A stretch of 64,000 nucleotides of DNA from Endobugula sp965225895. GTDB lineage: Bacteria > Pseudomonadota > Gammaproteobacteria > Pseudomonadales > Cellvibrionaceae. The stretch lies in the NCBI GenBank assembly GCA_965225895.1, contig CBDDBR010000011.1, positions 372,001 through 436,000 on the forward strand, given 5' to 3'. Positions 35,117-43,166 of the stretch are shown piece after piece. Position 1 is the first letter of the stretch; each line of letters starts with the position of its first letter. The translations under genes and the position numbers were made by a program. A model generated the notes under the pieces. The model was not told where the DNA came from and did not search any database. It saw nothing but the letters and a program-made list of their open reading frames with translations.

Positions 35117-35941
35117 TTAGCACGAATGATGATTAGGTACTGTGTTGATGGGTAAGCGAATAAGATAACGCGTGGGCCAGTATTTTCCAGTGATCCATAA
35201 TCCATTGTTTTCTTTATCAAAAGCAATGCCATTGAGTACATTACGTGGGCTGGGTTTTACAGCGTGCGCCCTTAGTGCACTAAGATCAATACTACCGAGT
35301 AAACACCCGTTATGGCTATTAATGGCGTAAATACGATCTTCCTGCCAGTTATTCGCCCAAATAATACCATTAATATATTCTAATTCGTTTAACTGTAAGT
35401 CTTTTTTGACAGTGATTGTGCGTTGAATGGCAAAGCTGTGAGGATCGCGAAAAAAGAGTGTTGAAGTACCATTGCTCATGATCAATGCATGATCATTGTG
35501 GGTTAAGCCCCAGCCTTCGCCTGTGTAAGCGAGAGTGCGGCGAATGTGCAGAGATTTTTTATCAAGCACTAGCAGAGTTTGTGCCTTCCATGTGAGTAGA
35601 TAAAGTGTGTTGTTCCAGAGGGTAAGGCCTTCGGCAAAATAGTGTTTATCAAGGGGTTGAGTGATCACTTGTGTGTTTGATAGTGCGGTAGTGCTGGCGG
35701 GGTAGCGTTGAATAAACGAGTGACCGTAGCGCCCACTGCTTTCAAAAAAGGTGTTGCCATCTTTTATCCAGCCTTGTGTAAAGCTGCGGGGGTTATGTGG
35801 TTGTGTATCTAGTAGGGTATAACTCAGCTCAATGGGGTCGGCATTAGCGGTATGAGTTAACATTACATGTAGCAGACAGGCGAGAAACATGTGTTGAAGT
35901 GTGTGCTGCAGCCGAGAAGATTGAAGACGTAATGCGCTCAT
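35117..35941 (-). CDS. Glutaminyl-peptide cyclotransferase (beta-propeller type)
   Basis: Converts N-terminal Gln to pyroglutamate on exported proteins. A signal peptide (residues about 15-34, ending near TANA) directs it to the periplasm. The 274-residue protein matches bacterial/plant-type QC: NPRSFTQGWIKDGNTFFESSGRYG, then FAEGLTLWNNTLYLLTWK, GEGWGLTHND, LNELEYINGIIWANNW and NVLNGIAFDKENNGLWITGKYWP. This is the five-bladed propeller series with its conserved Glu and Trp residues. It lies 46 bases upstream of the DUF4202 gene. Confidence 0.93.
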   Translation of the reverse strand: MSALRLQSSRLQHTLQHMFLACLLHVMLTHTANADPIELSYTLLDTQPHNPRSFTQGWIKDGNTFFESSGRYGHSFIQRYPASTTALSNTQVITQPLDKHYFAEGLTLWNNTLYLLTWKAQTLLVLDKKSLHIRRTLAYTGEGWGLTHNDHALIMSNGTSTLFFRDPHSFAIQRTITVKKDLQLNELEYINGIIWANNWQEDRIYAINSHNGCLLGSIDLSALRAHAVKPSPRNVLNGIAFDKENNGLWITGKYWPTRYLIRLPINTVPNHHSC

Positions 35942-35957
35942 AAGTTAATCGCTATTG

Positions 35958-35997
35958 TGCAATGTGAGGGTGCAATGTGAGGGTGCAATGGTGAGGG
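35958..35997. repeat. Short tandem repeat, three units of 13-14 bases
   Basis: The unit TGCAATGTGAGGG occurs twice exactly (35958-35970, 35971-35983) and a third time with one extra base (35984-35997). It lies just upstream of the glutaminyl cyclase start codon, in its probable promoter region. Confidence 0.85.
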
Positions 35998-36118
35998 CAG
36001 AATAGTAGCTTCAATACAATCATTACGCCATACCCTTGTGTGATATGGCTAAGCGCTTAAGTGTAGTCAATTAAAAATAGCTATTTTGGCATAGCCAAAG
36101 ACAGATGTACTGCGTTTA

Positions 36119-36607
36119 TTAGTGTGTTGGGTCAATAGGGTTATTACTTGGATGGCTGCTACTCATGCTGTTATCTATTGCATGTTCAACAGGATTGGCT
36201 GTTTGTGTGTTTGTTTCTGTATCAATATTGTCTTTCGTATTGACTGTTTGATCAGCCTCTGCATTAACAGAGTTGTTGGTCAGTTGTTCTTTTTCTTCCT
36301 GCTCTTGTTTTTCCTGTTCGTGCGCCACAACAAATTGAATGGCATGATCTACCGCTTGTTGTACTTTATTGGCGGTTTCAGTACGTTCGGTGGGTGACAT
36401 AAAAAAGCTCATGTCCACATCGTGACGAATATACCGTGGCGGTAGGTGATTGAGAGCAACACAAGATACGTCGGCCATAAAATCACTGTCGCTAGCCGCT
36501 CGGCTACTGCTTTGATAGATGGTTTCTGTCACCAAGCGTTCGTAGTAGTTGTGTACGCTAGCAATATCAATATGAGACGAAGAGCTACGTGGGCGCGACA
36601 TGAGCAT
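36119..36607 (-). CDS. ComFB-like (late competence) domain protein
   Basis: About 162 residues. The first 85 match the ComFB domain: VHNYYERLVTETI, DFMADVSCVALNHLPPRYI and RHDVDMSFFMSP. ComFB/CdgR proteins in cyanobacteria bind c-di-GMP; this is family knowledge, not seen here. The C-terminal half is a Gln/Glu-rich coil followed by an Asn/Thr-rich disordered tail. Start: the AGGTGA site fits the ATG at 36607; GTG 36616 and ATG 36601 are alternatives. Confidence 0.82.
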   Translation of the reverse strand: MLMSRPRSSSSHIDIASVHNYYERLVTETIYQSSSRAASDSDFMADVSCVALNHLPPRYIRHDVDMSFFMSPTERTETANKVQQAVDHAIQFVVAHEQEKQEQEEKEQLTNNSVNAEADQTVNTKDNIDTETNTQTANPVEHAIDNSMSSSHPSNNPIDPTH

Positions 36608-36702
36608 GATGATCACCTATATGAATGAATTCTATTGCCTTCATTATAGTTGTCATTTTTGAGTTTGCTTGCTTGGTTATGAGTGAGTGTTGCGATTGAG
36701 TG

Positions 36703-38838
36703 TTATGAGCGAATAATGTCGCGTATGGTGAAGCGTGTAGGGCTTAGTTTTTGTAGTAATGCTTGGGAAATTGGCGGTGGGCAGCCGTTGATAAGACTAG
36801 CCAGTATTTCGCTGCATAACGGAGTGTAGGCTAAACCTCGCGATCCATGCCCAACATTAACATATAGATGGGGGTGGTAGCTGCCCGCAGTATGTATTGT
36901 TGTGCTGGCATCTTTTTTAAGTGCAGAAAATTGTTTTTGTATATCGCTTGTGATGGGTATACCACCAACCACGGGCAGGTAGTCGGGTGTGACACAGCGA
37001 AACTCTGCGCGCCCGTTAAGCTGGGCATGTTGTCCATTATTGAGTATATCGTTGTCGATAAGATCGGGAGTTTGCTGAATGGCATTGTGCAAATTGCTCA
37101 AGTGGTCATCAGCATTTAATTGGGTACTAGTAACGCCTAAATTAAAGCTAGCGCCTAAGCAATATTCTTGTTTTGCAGGAGCAATATACCCTTTGCCACA
37201 AACCGCTGTTTTTAATGGCGCTAATACGTTGTTAACGGGGTAATGCGTGACTTGGCCGCGTACCTTTTTAAGGGGCAAATATTGGCTTTGCTCAATAGTG
37301 AGTGCATCGTAAGCGGTTGCAATAATCACGGTATGGAACGCATGAATATTTGCGCCTGTGTGCGAATGGGTTGCGTGCAGTGACCACTGTGTTGAAGTAC
37401 GTTTTATGGTATGAATGTGGGTGTTGGGCACTACGGTAATATTATCGTGGTGGCTTAACCACTGGCATAAATGTGCGGGGTCTATCCATCCAGCCTGTGG
37501 AAAAAAAAGGCAGGGTGATGTGATGCTTGTATTGGCGATATGGCTGGCTTCTTTGGCAGATAAATAGTGTGCAATATTTTCATGATGGTCAAATCGTTGC
37601 GCTATTTTTTGATGCGTTTGTTGTAGCTTATCCGTTAAGCTCAATTGCATTACACCGCATTGTTGGCCGTGAGTTATGTTCTTGCCAAGGCTATCCCAGT
37701 AGCGACGATAAAATTGCTGGGCATACAATAAGCTGTATGCATTCATATCCCCTTGAGGTTCTTGCGTGGCTGATAATTTTGCATATACCACACCTTGAGC
37801 ATTGCCTGATGCGCCAGCGGCTAATGCATCTTCTTTTTCAAAAATTGTGACCTGATAGCCTTTTTGCGCCAAAGCGTATGCGGAGTGGCATCCCGCAATG
37901 CCGCCGCCAATAATCGCTATTTTTTCTTGTGTGGGCGTGGGGGTGTAATGCTTTATCACAGCCCATGGATCAACCGTGTATTGGTAAGATTTTTTTTTCG
38001 TTTGAGTAGCCGTGTTTTCTGTTTCTGTTTCTGTTTCTGTTTCTGTTTTTGTTGTTTCTGACGATGTTGAGTTCGTGTCCGTAGTATCGCTGGGTAAGAT
38101 GCCAAAAGTACCTCGCATCATTTCGCGTTTATAACCATAGCCTTTTTTCTTTTCAATACTAAAACCAGCATTAATTAGTCCTTTGCGGACTTTGCTGGCT
38201 GCTGTAAATGTTGCAAAGCTTGTTTGTGGCTTACTTAAACTCGCCATGGTTTGAAATAATGTATCGCTCCACATGTCGGGGTTTCTTGATGGCGTAAAGC
38301 CGTCTAAATACCAAGCATCAACTCCTTGCCATTGTCGGCGAATGTGTGATTCATCTGTAATAGTGTTTGGGCTGGCAATAAGTTGCTGTAAGCCCTGTGC
38401 AGCATCGTTAATAATTAGTGTAAGGCTGATGTTATGACTGAGTTGAATGCGATGAAAGCCGTCTATTGTGGCAGGGTACGCATCTAATAATTCATGGCTA
38501 AATATACCCAGTTCGGGCCATAATTTAAGTGCACGTTGAACCGCTTTTTTTTCTAGAGGAAATTTTTCCACAGAAATAAAATGCAGGTGTGCATGGTTGT
38601 TGATGGTTTGTTGCCATAGTTGGCAGGTAGCTAAAAAATTGAGCCCTGTGCCAAAACCTGTTTCTGCAATGACAAACGTTTCATGATTGTTTAATGCCGC
38701 AAAACGTTCTTTGAGATGATTTTTTTCTAAGAATACGTAGCGGGTTTCTTCTAACCCATTTTGAGTCGAAAAATAAACGTCATCAAATTGTGTTGATAAT
38801 GGCTGGCCTTTTTCATTCCAATAAATATGCTCACTCAT
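36703..38838 (-). CDS. mnmC: Bifunctional tRNA wobble-uridine enzyme MnmC
   Basis: Completes mnm5s2U at U34 of tRNA. The N-terminal methyltransferase (1-245) has ETGFGTGLNFLA and WYLDGFTPSRNPDMW; the C-terminal FAD oxidoreductase (about 300-700) has the dinucleotide fold IIGGGIAGCHSAYALAQKG. Together they convert cmnm5U to nm5U and then to mnm5U. The linker (about 250-290) is unusually long and contains Thr-Glu repeats encoded by a hexanucleotide tandem repeat. Order trmL-fldB-mnmC on one strand. Confidence 0.97.
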   Translation of the reverse strand: MSEHIYWNEKGQPLSTQFDDVYFSTQNGLEETRYVFLEKNHLKERFAALNNHETFVIAETGFGTGLNFLATCQLWQQTINNHAHLHFISVEKFPLEKKAVQRALKLWPELGIFSHELLDAYPATIDGFHRIQLSHNISLTLIINDAAQGLQQLIASPNTITDESHIRRQWQGVDAWYLDGFTPSRNPDMWSDTLFQTMASLSKPQTSFATFTAASKVRKGLINAGFSIEKKKGYGYKREMMRGTFGILPSDTTDTNSTSSETTKTETETETETENTATQTKKKSYQYTVDPWAVIKHYTPTPTQEKIAIIGGGIAGCHSAYALAQKGYQVTIFEKEDALAAGASGNAQGVVYAKLSATQEPQGDMNAYSLLYAQQFYRRYWDSLGKNITHGQQCGVMQLSLTDKLQQTHQKIAQRFDHHENIAHYLSAKEASHIANTSITSPCLFFPQAGWIDPAHLCQWLSHHDNITVVPNTHIHTIKRTSTQWSLHATHSHTGANIHAFHTVIIATAYDALTIEQSQYLPLKKVRGQVTHYPVNNVLAPLKTAVCGKGYIAPAKQEYCLGASFNLGVTSTQLNADDHLSNLHNAIQQTPDLIDNDILNNGQHAQLNGRAEFRCVTPDYLPVVGGIPITSDIQKQFSALKKDASTTIHTAGSYHPHLYVNVGHGSRGLAYTPLCSEILASLINGCPPPISQALLQKLSPTRFTIRDIIRS
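38016..38045. repeat. Hexanucleotide tandem repeat in mnmC linker
   Basis: Five exact copies of TTTCTG (read on the + strand), followed by one TTTTTG copy, inside mnmC. On the coding strand it encodes alternating Thr-Glu in the interdomain linker. Confidence 0.95.
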
Positions 38839-38877
38839 GATGTGAAAACGGCGACTCTTCGATTGTGGATAACATAA

Positions 38878-39402
38878 TTATTCATACGAAAAATGGCGTT
38901 TAAGTTCGTCACACCACTGTTGGATACGTTGTTCGGTTTTATCAAATTCATTCTCATCGTCTAGCGCTAAACCAAAAAACTCGCTTTTGTCTTCGGTGAG
39001 AGCTTGAGATTCATTATATTCATAGCCTTTGTTGGGCCAGTAACCAATAACTTTTGCGCCTTGTACAACTACTTTATTATGTAAGTAACCCATGGCATCT
39101 AAAAACCAATCAGGGTAACCAACTTGATCGCCAAGGCCGTATAGTGCAATGGTTGTGTTTGATAAATCGAGCGTGTCGAGATCATCCCACGCATTTTCCC
39201 AGTCTTCTTGTAGTTCGCCATAATCCCACGTAGGAATACCTAAAATGAGTTGTTGGTATTGCAGCATGTTAGATAATGGTGTGTCTGCGACATTGTGTAG
39301 CGCAATGCAGCCTTCGGGGAATTGCTGCTGAATTTTTTCGGCTGCAATTTCGGTGTAGCATGTTGAGCTACCGTAAAAAAGGCCGATGGATGCTGTTTTC
39401 AT
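38878..39402 (-). CDS. fldB: Flavodoxin FldB
   Basis: Small FMN electron carrier of 174 residues. The FMN phosphate loop is FYGSSTCYTE, followed by LILGIPTWDYGELQEDWE and YGLGDQVGYPDWFLDAMG, which surround the isoalloxazine ring. These strings closely match E. coli FldB, including Cys in the phosphate loop. Which reductase or enzyme it serves is not shown. It sits between trmL and mnmC on the same strand. Confidence 0.95.
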   Translation of the reverse strand: MKTASIGLFYGSSTCYTEIAAEKIQQQFPEGCIALHNVADTPLSNMLQYQQLILGIPTWDYGELQEDWENAWDDLDTLDLSNTTIALYGLGDQVGYPDWFLDAMGYLHNKVVVQGAKVIGYWPNKGYEYNESQALTEDKSEFFGLALDDENEFDKTEQRIQQWCDELKRHFSYE

Positions 39403-39471
39403 TATTGCTTGTATTCTCTGTTGGTAATGCGTTTGTTGAACCTTGTGAGCGATTAACGAGTGATATAGAGC

Positions 39472-39942
39472 TTATACCGAATCGATAAATCCTTGTTGGC
39501 GCCATGCTTCGTATACGATAACCGAGACTGAGTTTGATAAATTCATGCTACGGCTGTTAGCCACCATTGGAATGCGCACTCGTTCGGTCATGCGCTCATC
39601 ATAAAGCACGGGATCGGGTAAGCCACGCGTTTCTGGGCCAAATACAACATAATCATTACTGGCAAAGTCTATTTCATGATGAAAGCGTGTGCCTTTGGTG
39701 GTAATAGCAAATAATCGCTCTGGTTGCTCATCTTGAATAAATCTATCCCAGTCTGCATGAATTTTCATGTCTTTCCATTCACCATAGTCTAAGCCCGCAC
39801 GTCTTAACCGTTTGTCATCTAGCTCAAAGCCCGTAGGTTCAATGATATGCAATGTGCAACAGGTATTAGCTGCAAGACGAATAATGTTGCCTGTGTTGGG
39901 CGGTATTTCTGGTTCAAAAAGTACAATGTTACAGATGGGCAT
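39472..39942 (-). CDS. trmL: tRNA (cytidine(34)-2'-O)-methyltransferase TrmL
   Basis: SPOUT-class methyltransferase that adds a 2'-O-methyl at wobble position 34 of tRNA-Leu isoacceptors. The 156 residues show the minimal SPOUT layout: FEPEIPPNTGNIIRLAANT, KRLRRAGLDYGEW, VFGPETRGLP and the knot motif NLSNSVSVIVYEAWRQ. Full length, no extra domain. Transcribed toward fldB and mnmC. Confidence 0.96.
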   Translation of the reverse strand: MPICNIVLFEPEIPPNTGNIIRLAANTCCTLHIIEPTGFELDDKRLRRAGLDYGEWKDMKIHADWDRFIQDEQPERLFAITTKGTRFHHEIDFASNDYVVFGPETRGLPDPVLYDERMTERVRIPMVANSRSMNLSNSVSVIVYEAWRQQGFIDSV

Positions 39943-40217
39943 AAAAGGATTGCTCGGTCGTTGATACAGCCAAAAAATTGGCGGCTAGTATATAAAAAAA
40001 ACGGCTGCGGGAGAATGGTTAATTTTTTGTCATTCATTTGACGCAGCGGCAAATTATTTTTCGATTAAATGAGTGTTTTTGTTGATTTTCATAGGTATTT
40101 TCTAGAGGAATAGGGGTTTTTTACTACACTTATTATAAATGATGAATAGTAAGTGAGTGGGTAGTGTAGCAACAATTGTTAGATGCCCTTTGTATATTGT
40201 CTTATTGGAGATAGGTT

Positions 40218-41645
40218 ATGAATATGATGCGCACCGATTTTGGTGAGCTTCAATTAGATGCAAAATTGATTGACTCATCTAAGGTGATTGAAGGTTATAT
40301 TTATCTGTCGGAAGAGATTGCTCAAGAAAAAATGCTAGAGCAGCGTAAAAACAAGCGAATGAATACCTTGTTTGTTTTTTTACTGTTATCTACGGGCGTT
40401 TTTATTTGGGATCAAGGCTTTTTAGAGCGCCCAGAGCATTTAGAACCTTATCATGCGCAATCGGGCCTGAGCGATTTATTGGCCGATGGTGTGGTAGAAC
40501 AGTTGCAGCCCGAGACAGCCTCATCGATAGAAAACGATTTTTTAGAAATGAATGTGGCTATCCCTGATGACGTGGTGAAATTTATTGATGCGGATATTTC
40601 AGCCGAGAAAAAACACGATGTGATAAAAAGTGTTGTATTAGAAGAAATTAAAAAAGACGAAGATAATACCGTGGATGTGCAAAAAATACTGGCTTCAGGT
40701 GATAAGTTTTTTAAGCGTGATCGCTTAATGTCACCACCAGAGCATAATGCCTTTGCGCGCTATGAAAAAGTTTTATCTATTCAGCCTGATAATGCACAAG
40801 CATTACAAGGTATTCAAAATATCGTTGATCGTTATGTATCGTTGGCGACGATGGTGATTGCTAAGAATGAAGAATACAAAGTCCCAGAGTTGATTAAAAA
40901 AGCCTATCAGGCAGGTGAAAAATATATTGATGTGTCGGCTCTTATTCAGAAGTTTTCGAGTTATTTATCGGATGATTCTGTATTTTTTCAAAATTCAATG
41001 GCAGCAGATCAAGAGTTAGAGGAAGAAAAATCGAGTGGTGTTGCGTTAACCCATGCAGAAACTTCTAGCGATACTATTTTTGTAGCAGATAGAAAAATAG
41101 CGCAAACAGCATATCGCCTTTATGTTGAAGGAGATATAAAAACCGCAGAAAAAGTATTGCAAAACTTTACGCAGCTATCAGGTTTTTGGGGTGAGTCTAA
41201 TGACTTGTTGCTTAAAATGTATTTAGGTGAAAATAAAATTGCAGAAGCAGAAAATCTTATTTACAAAAATAAAGCGTTAGACGCGTATCAGTTTGCTGAA
41301 AAGGCAGCGAGAGTTATGATGAAGCGTGGTGATAGCGAGGGCGCGTTAAAAATGCTGTCGGCTTATCGCCCCGAATTTTTGCAAAACAAAGGGTATTATG
41401 TGTTGTTAGCTAGTCTTTATAATAAGGTTGGTGATTTTACGCATTCGGTGTATTGGTATCGTCAATTATTGAGTGTTAATCATGAAGATGCACGTTTATG
41501 GTTAGGCTTGGCGGTATCATTAGACGCGTTAAATAAAGCGGATGATGCCATAAAAGCATTTGATTACGCGCGCTTGTACGCGCAAAATCAATCGGCGGTT
41601 AAAAATTATATTAATGAAAGGCAGTTGGCGTTAGTTGAATATTAA
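40218..41645 (+). CDS. Membrane-anchored TPR protein, MshN-like
   Basis: A 475-residue protein with a short cytoplasmic N-terminus, a single membrane helix at about 47-66 (NTLFVFLLLSTGVFIWDQGF), an acidic middle, and TPR-like helical repeats at about 295-470 (for example KVGDFTHSVYWYRQLLSVNHEDARLWLGLA split over two helices). The plan resembles MshN of MSHA pilus systems, but no other msh gene is in the window, so the role is uncertain. A good ribosome-binding site (GGAG, 8 bases) fixes the start. Confidence 0.7.
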   Translation: MNMMRTDFGELQLDAKLIDSSKVIEGYIYLSEEIAQEKMLEQRKNKRMNTLFVFLLLSTGVFIWDQGFLERPEHLEPYHAQSGLSDLLADGVVEQLQPETASSIENDFLEMNVAIPDDVVKFIDADISAEKKHDVIKSVVLEEIKKDEDNTVDVQKILASGDKFFKRDRLMSPPEHNAFARYEKVLSIQPDNAQALQGIQNIVDRYVSLATMVIAKNEEYKVPELIKKAYQAGEKYIDVSALIQKFSSYLSDDSVFFQNSMAADQELEEEKSSGVALTHAETSSDTIFVADRKIAQTAYRLYVEGDIKTAEKVLQNFTQLSGFWGESNDLLLKMYLGENKIAEAENLIYKNKALDAYQFAEKAARVMMKRGDSEGALKMLSAYRPEFLQNKGYYVLLASLYNKVGDFTHSVYWYRQLLSVNHEDARLWLGLAVSLDALNKADDAIKAFDYARLYAQNQSAVKNYINERQLALVEY

Positions 41646-41649
41646 GTAT

Positions 41650-42174
41650 TTATAGTGTTGTGCTTAATGTGATATCTACACCCAGCTTTTCTTCAATAAC
41701 ATCCAGTTGATCCAATAGCTCATTAGTATCAATGCCTGCTGGTGCGAGTAGTTTACCCTTGGCTTCAAACAGCGGCTCGCCCGACCATGGCATACTAGAG
41801 CATGTGGTTTCCATCTCATCAATATTAATGCCTTTTTCAACAAAGGCTTGTGAAATTTCCTGAATAATCCCTATGCGGTCAGCACCTACGAGTTCAAAGG
41901 TGAGCTTGCAGCCTTCGGTTGCGGCGAGCGTATCAGCATGTTCTACTAATATTTGAATGCCATCGCCTGAAAGTTGTTTAAGGGCGTCAGTGAGTGCTTG
42001 AGTATGAGTGCTATCAATATTTACTTTTAAAATACCCGCAAATTTTCCCGCAAGTTGTGCCATGCGGCTTTCAAGCCAGTTACCGTTATGTGTACTAATA
42101 ACGTGTGCTAATTGCTGCACAATACCAGGTTGGTCATCGCTGAGTAGGGTAATGATAATAAGTTGATTAGCCAT
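41650..42174 (-). CDS. gcvR: Glycine cleavage system transcriptional repressor GcvR (double ACT)
   Basis: A 174-residue protein made of two ACT domains: LLSDDQPGIVQQLAHVISTH (8-27) and ELVGADRIGIIQEISQAF near residue 92. GcvR in E. coli binds GcvA to repress the glycine cleavage operon and senses glycine. No gcv gene is in the window, so the target is inferred only from family membership. Converges on the TPR gene. Confidence 0.85.
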   Translation of the reverse strand: MANQLIIITLLSDDQPGIVQQLAHVISTHNGNWLESRMAQLAGKFAGILKVNIDSTHTQALTDALKQLSGDGIQILVEHADTLAATEGCKLTFELVGADRIGIIQEISQAFVEKGINIDEMETTCSSMPWSGEPLFEAKGKLLAPAGIDTNELLDQLDVIEEKLGVDITLSTTL

Positions 42175-42255
42175 TGTTCTCTCTATGGTGTGCTTTCTAT
42201 GGTTTTTATTTGATATTATGTGTGCTTATTGTTTCGTAAACGAGAGTCGTTGTAA

Positions 42256-42486
42256 ATGATCATTTCTGCAGAACATTTGAGTCAAGAAGCGCTACAAGGA
42301 TTGATTGAGGCGTTTATTACTCGTGAAGGTACCGATTATGGTATGCATGAAGTGAGCTTGGAGGATAAGGTACAACAAATAAAGGCTCTCTTGCGCACAG
42401 GTGATGTGTTGATTATTTTCGATGCGGGTACAGAATCTACAACGTTAATGACACAGCAGCAGTATCAAGCATGGTCTATGGGGTAG
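42256..42486 (+). CDS. yheU: YheU family protein
   Basis: A 76-residue protein matching the conserved gammaproteobacterial YheU family: LSQEALQGLIEAFITREGT, DYGMHEVSLEDKVQQI and GDVLIIFDAGTES. The function is unknown. It stands alone, divergent from gcvR with an 81-base gap, and its stop is 2 bases from the end of a convergent gene. Confidence 0.9.
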   Translation: MIISAEHLSQEALQGLIEAFITREGTDYGMHEVSLEDKVQQIKALLRTGDVLIIFDAGTESTTLMTQQQYQAWSMG

Positions 42487-42488
42487 TT

Positions 42489-42827
42489 TTATATGCGTGT
42501 TTCAAAAGACGAGTGGTGCTTTAGGTGGCTAATTTGCATGGTGTCTTCGCCAATTCTAATCCACTGTTTAATGAGATACGCCATTATTTTTTTGCGCTCT
42601 TCGTAACATTCATTATTCTCATCCGCTAACCAACGATTACCAATAGTGGTGAGCTCTTTAATGATATTATTGACCGTTTCTATATCGAGCTCTATGGTGG
42701 TTTCACCCAAGGGATATCGGGATTGTGTATGTGTAGGTAAAGCGTGGCTTAAGGAGGGAGATTGCCCTTCTAGCAGTTTGCGTGTTAATGACAGCGATTG
42801 TGGGTCAATACGACTAAAAATGCTCAC
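42489..42827 (-). CDS. Small hypothetical protein beside tusA
   Basis: About 112 residues if the GTG at 42827 is used. The frame continues to an ATG at 42947, but that would overlap the start of divergent tusA and add a Phe/Leu/Ser-rich stretch untypical of the rest. The reliable part (TIELDIETVNNIIKELTTIG, WLADENNECYEERKKIMAYL) is acidic and helical. No family or motif recognised, and no clear ribosome-binding site at 42827. Confidence 0.55.
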   Translation of the reverse strand: MSIFSRIDPQSLSLTRKLLEGQSPSLSHALPTHTQSRYPLGETTIELDIETVNNIIKELTTIGNRWLADENNECYEERKKIMAYLIKQWIRIGEDTMQISHLKHHSSFETRI

Positions 42828-42938
42828 GAAATTTTTTTTACACCTAAAAGTTAATACTAAAGAATAAGACCTAAATCTTAATAGTAAGTTTAGTGAATAT
42901 TTGAGAAATGACGAATTTAATTTAAAAGATAGTGATAT

Positions 42939-43166
42939 ATGACACAAAAAATATCGTTAGATACATCGGGTTTACTTTGTCCAGAACCTGTAATGCTATT
43001 ACATAAAAAAGTGCGTGAAGTGGCGGCTGGTGACGTGATTGAGGTGATTGCAACCGATCCATCAACGACAAGGGATATCCCCAAGTTTTGCCACTTTTTG
43101 GGGCATGAGTTGGTTGAGCAGCGTGAAGACAATAGCCAATACTATTATCTCATTAAAAAAGTCTAA
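42939..43166 (+). CDS. tusA: Sulfurtransferase TusA
   Basis: Carries persulfide sulfur from the cysteine desulfurase IscS to the TusBCD relay for 2-thiouridine at tRNA position 34, and to molybdenum cofactor synthesis. The 75-residue protein has the diagnostic LCPEPVMLLHKKVRE with the acceptor Cys in CPEP. Its stop overlaps the end of the convergent gene by 4 bases. Confidence 0.95.
   Translation: MTQKISLDTSGLLCPEPVMLLHKKVREVAAGDVIEVIATDPSTTRDIPKFCHFLGHELVEQREDNSQYYYLIKKV

Noticed and set aside
36074..36087. 14-bp palindrome AAAATAGCTATTTT near the ComFB gene end
   Set aside because: AT-rich and with no loop or partner feature; could be an operator, but there is no supporting context and the adjacent genes end or start far from it.
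37527..37850. 107-codon frame on the + strand inside mnmC
   Set aside because: Antisense to the oxidoreductase domain, with no family resemblance and no start signal.
38016..38051. Hexanucleotide repeat as a phase-variation switch
   Set aside because: Units of six bases cannot shift the reading frame, so it could change linker length but not turn the gene on or off.
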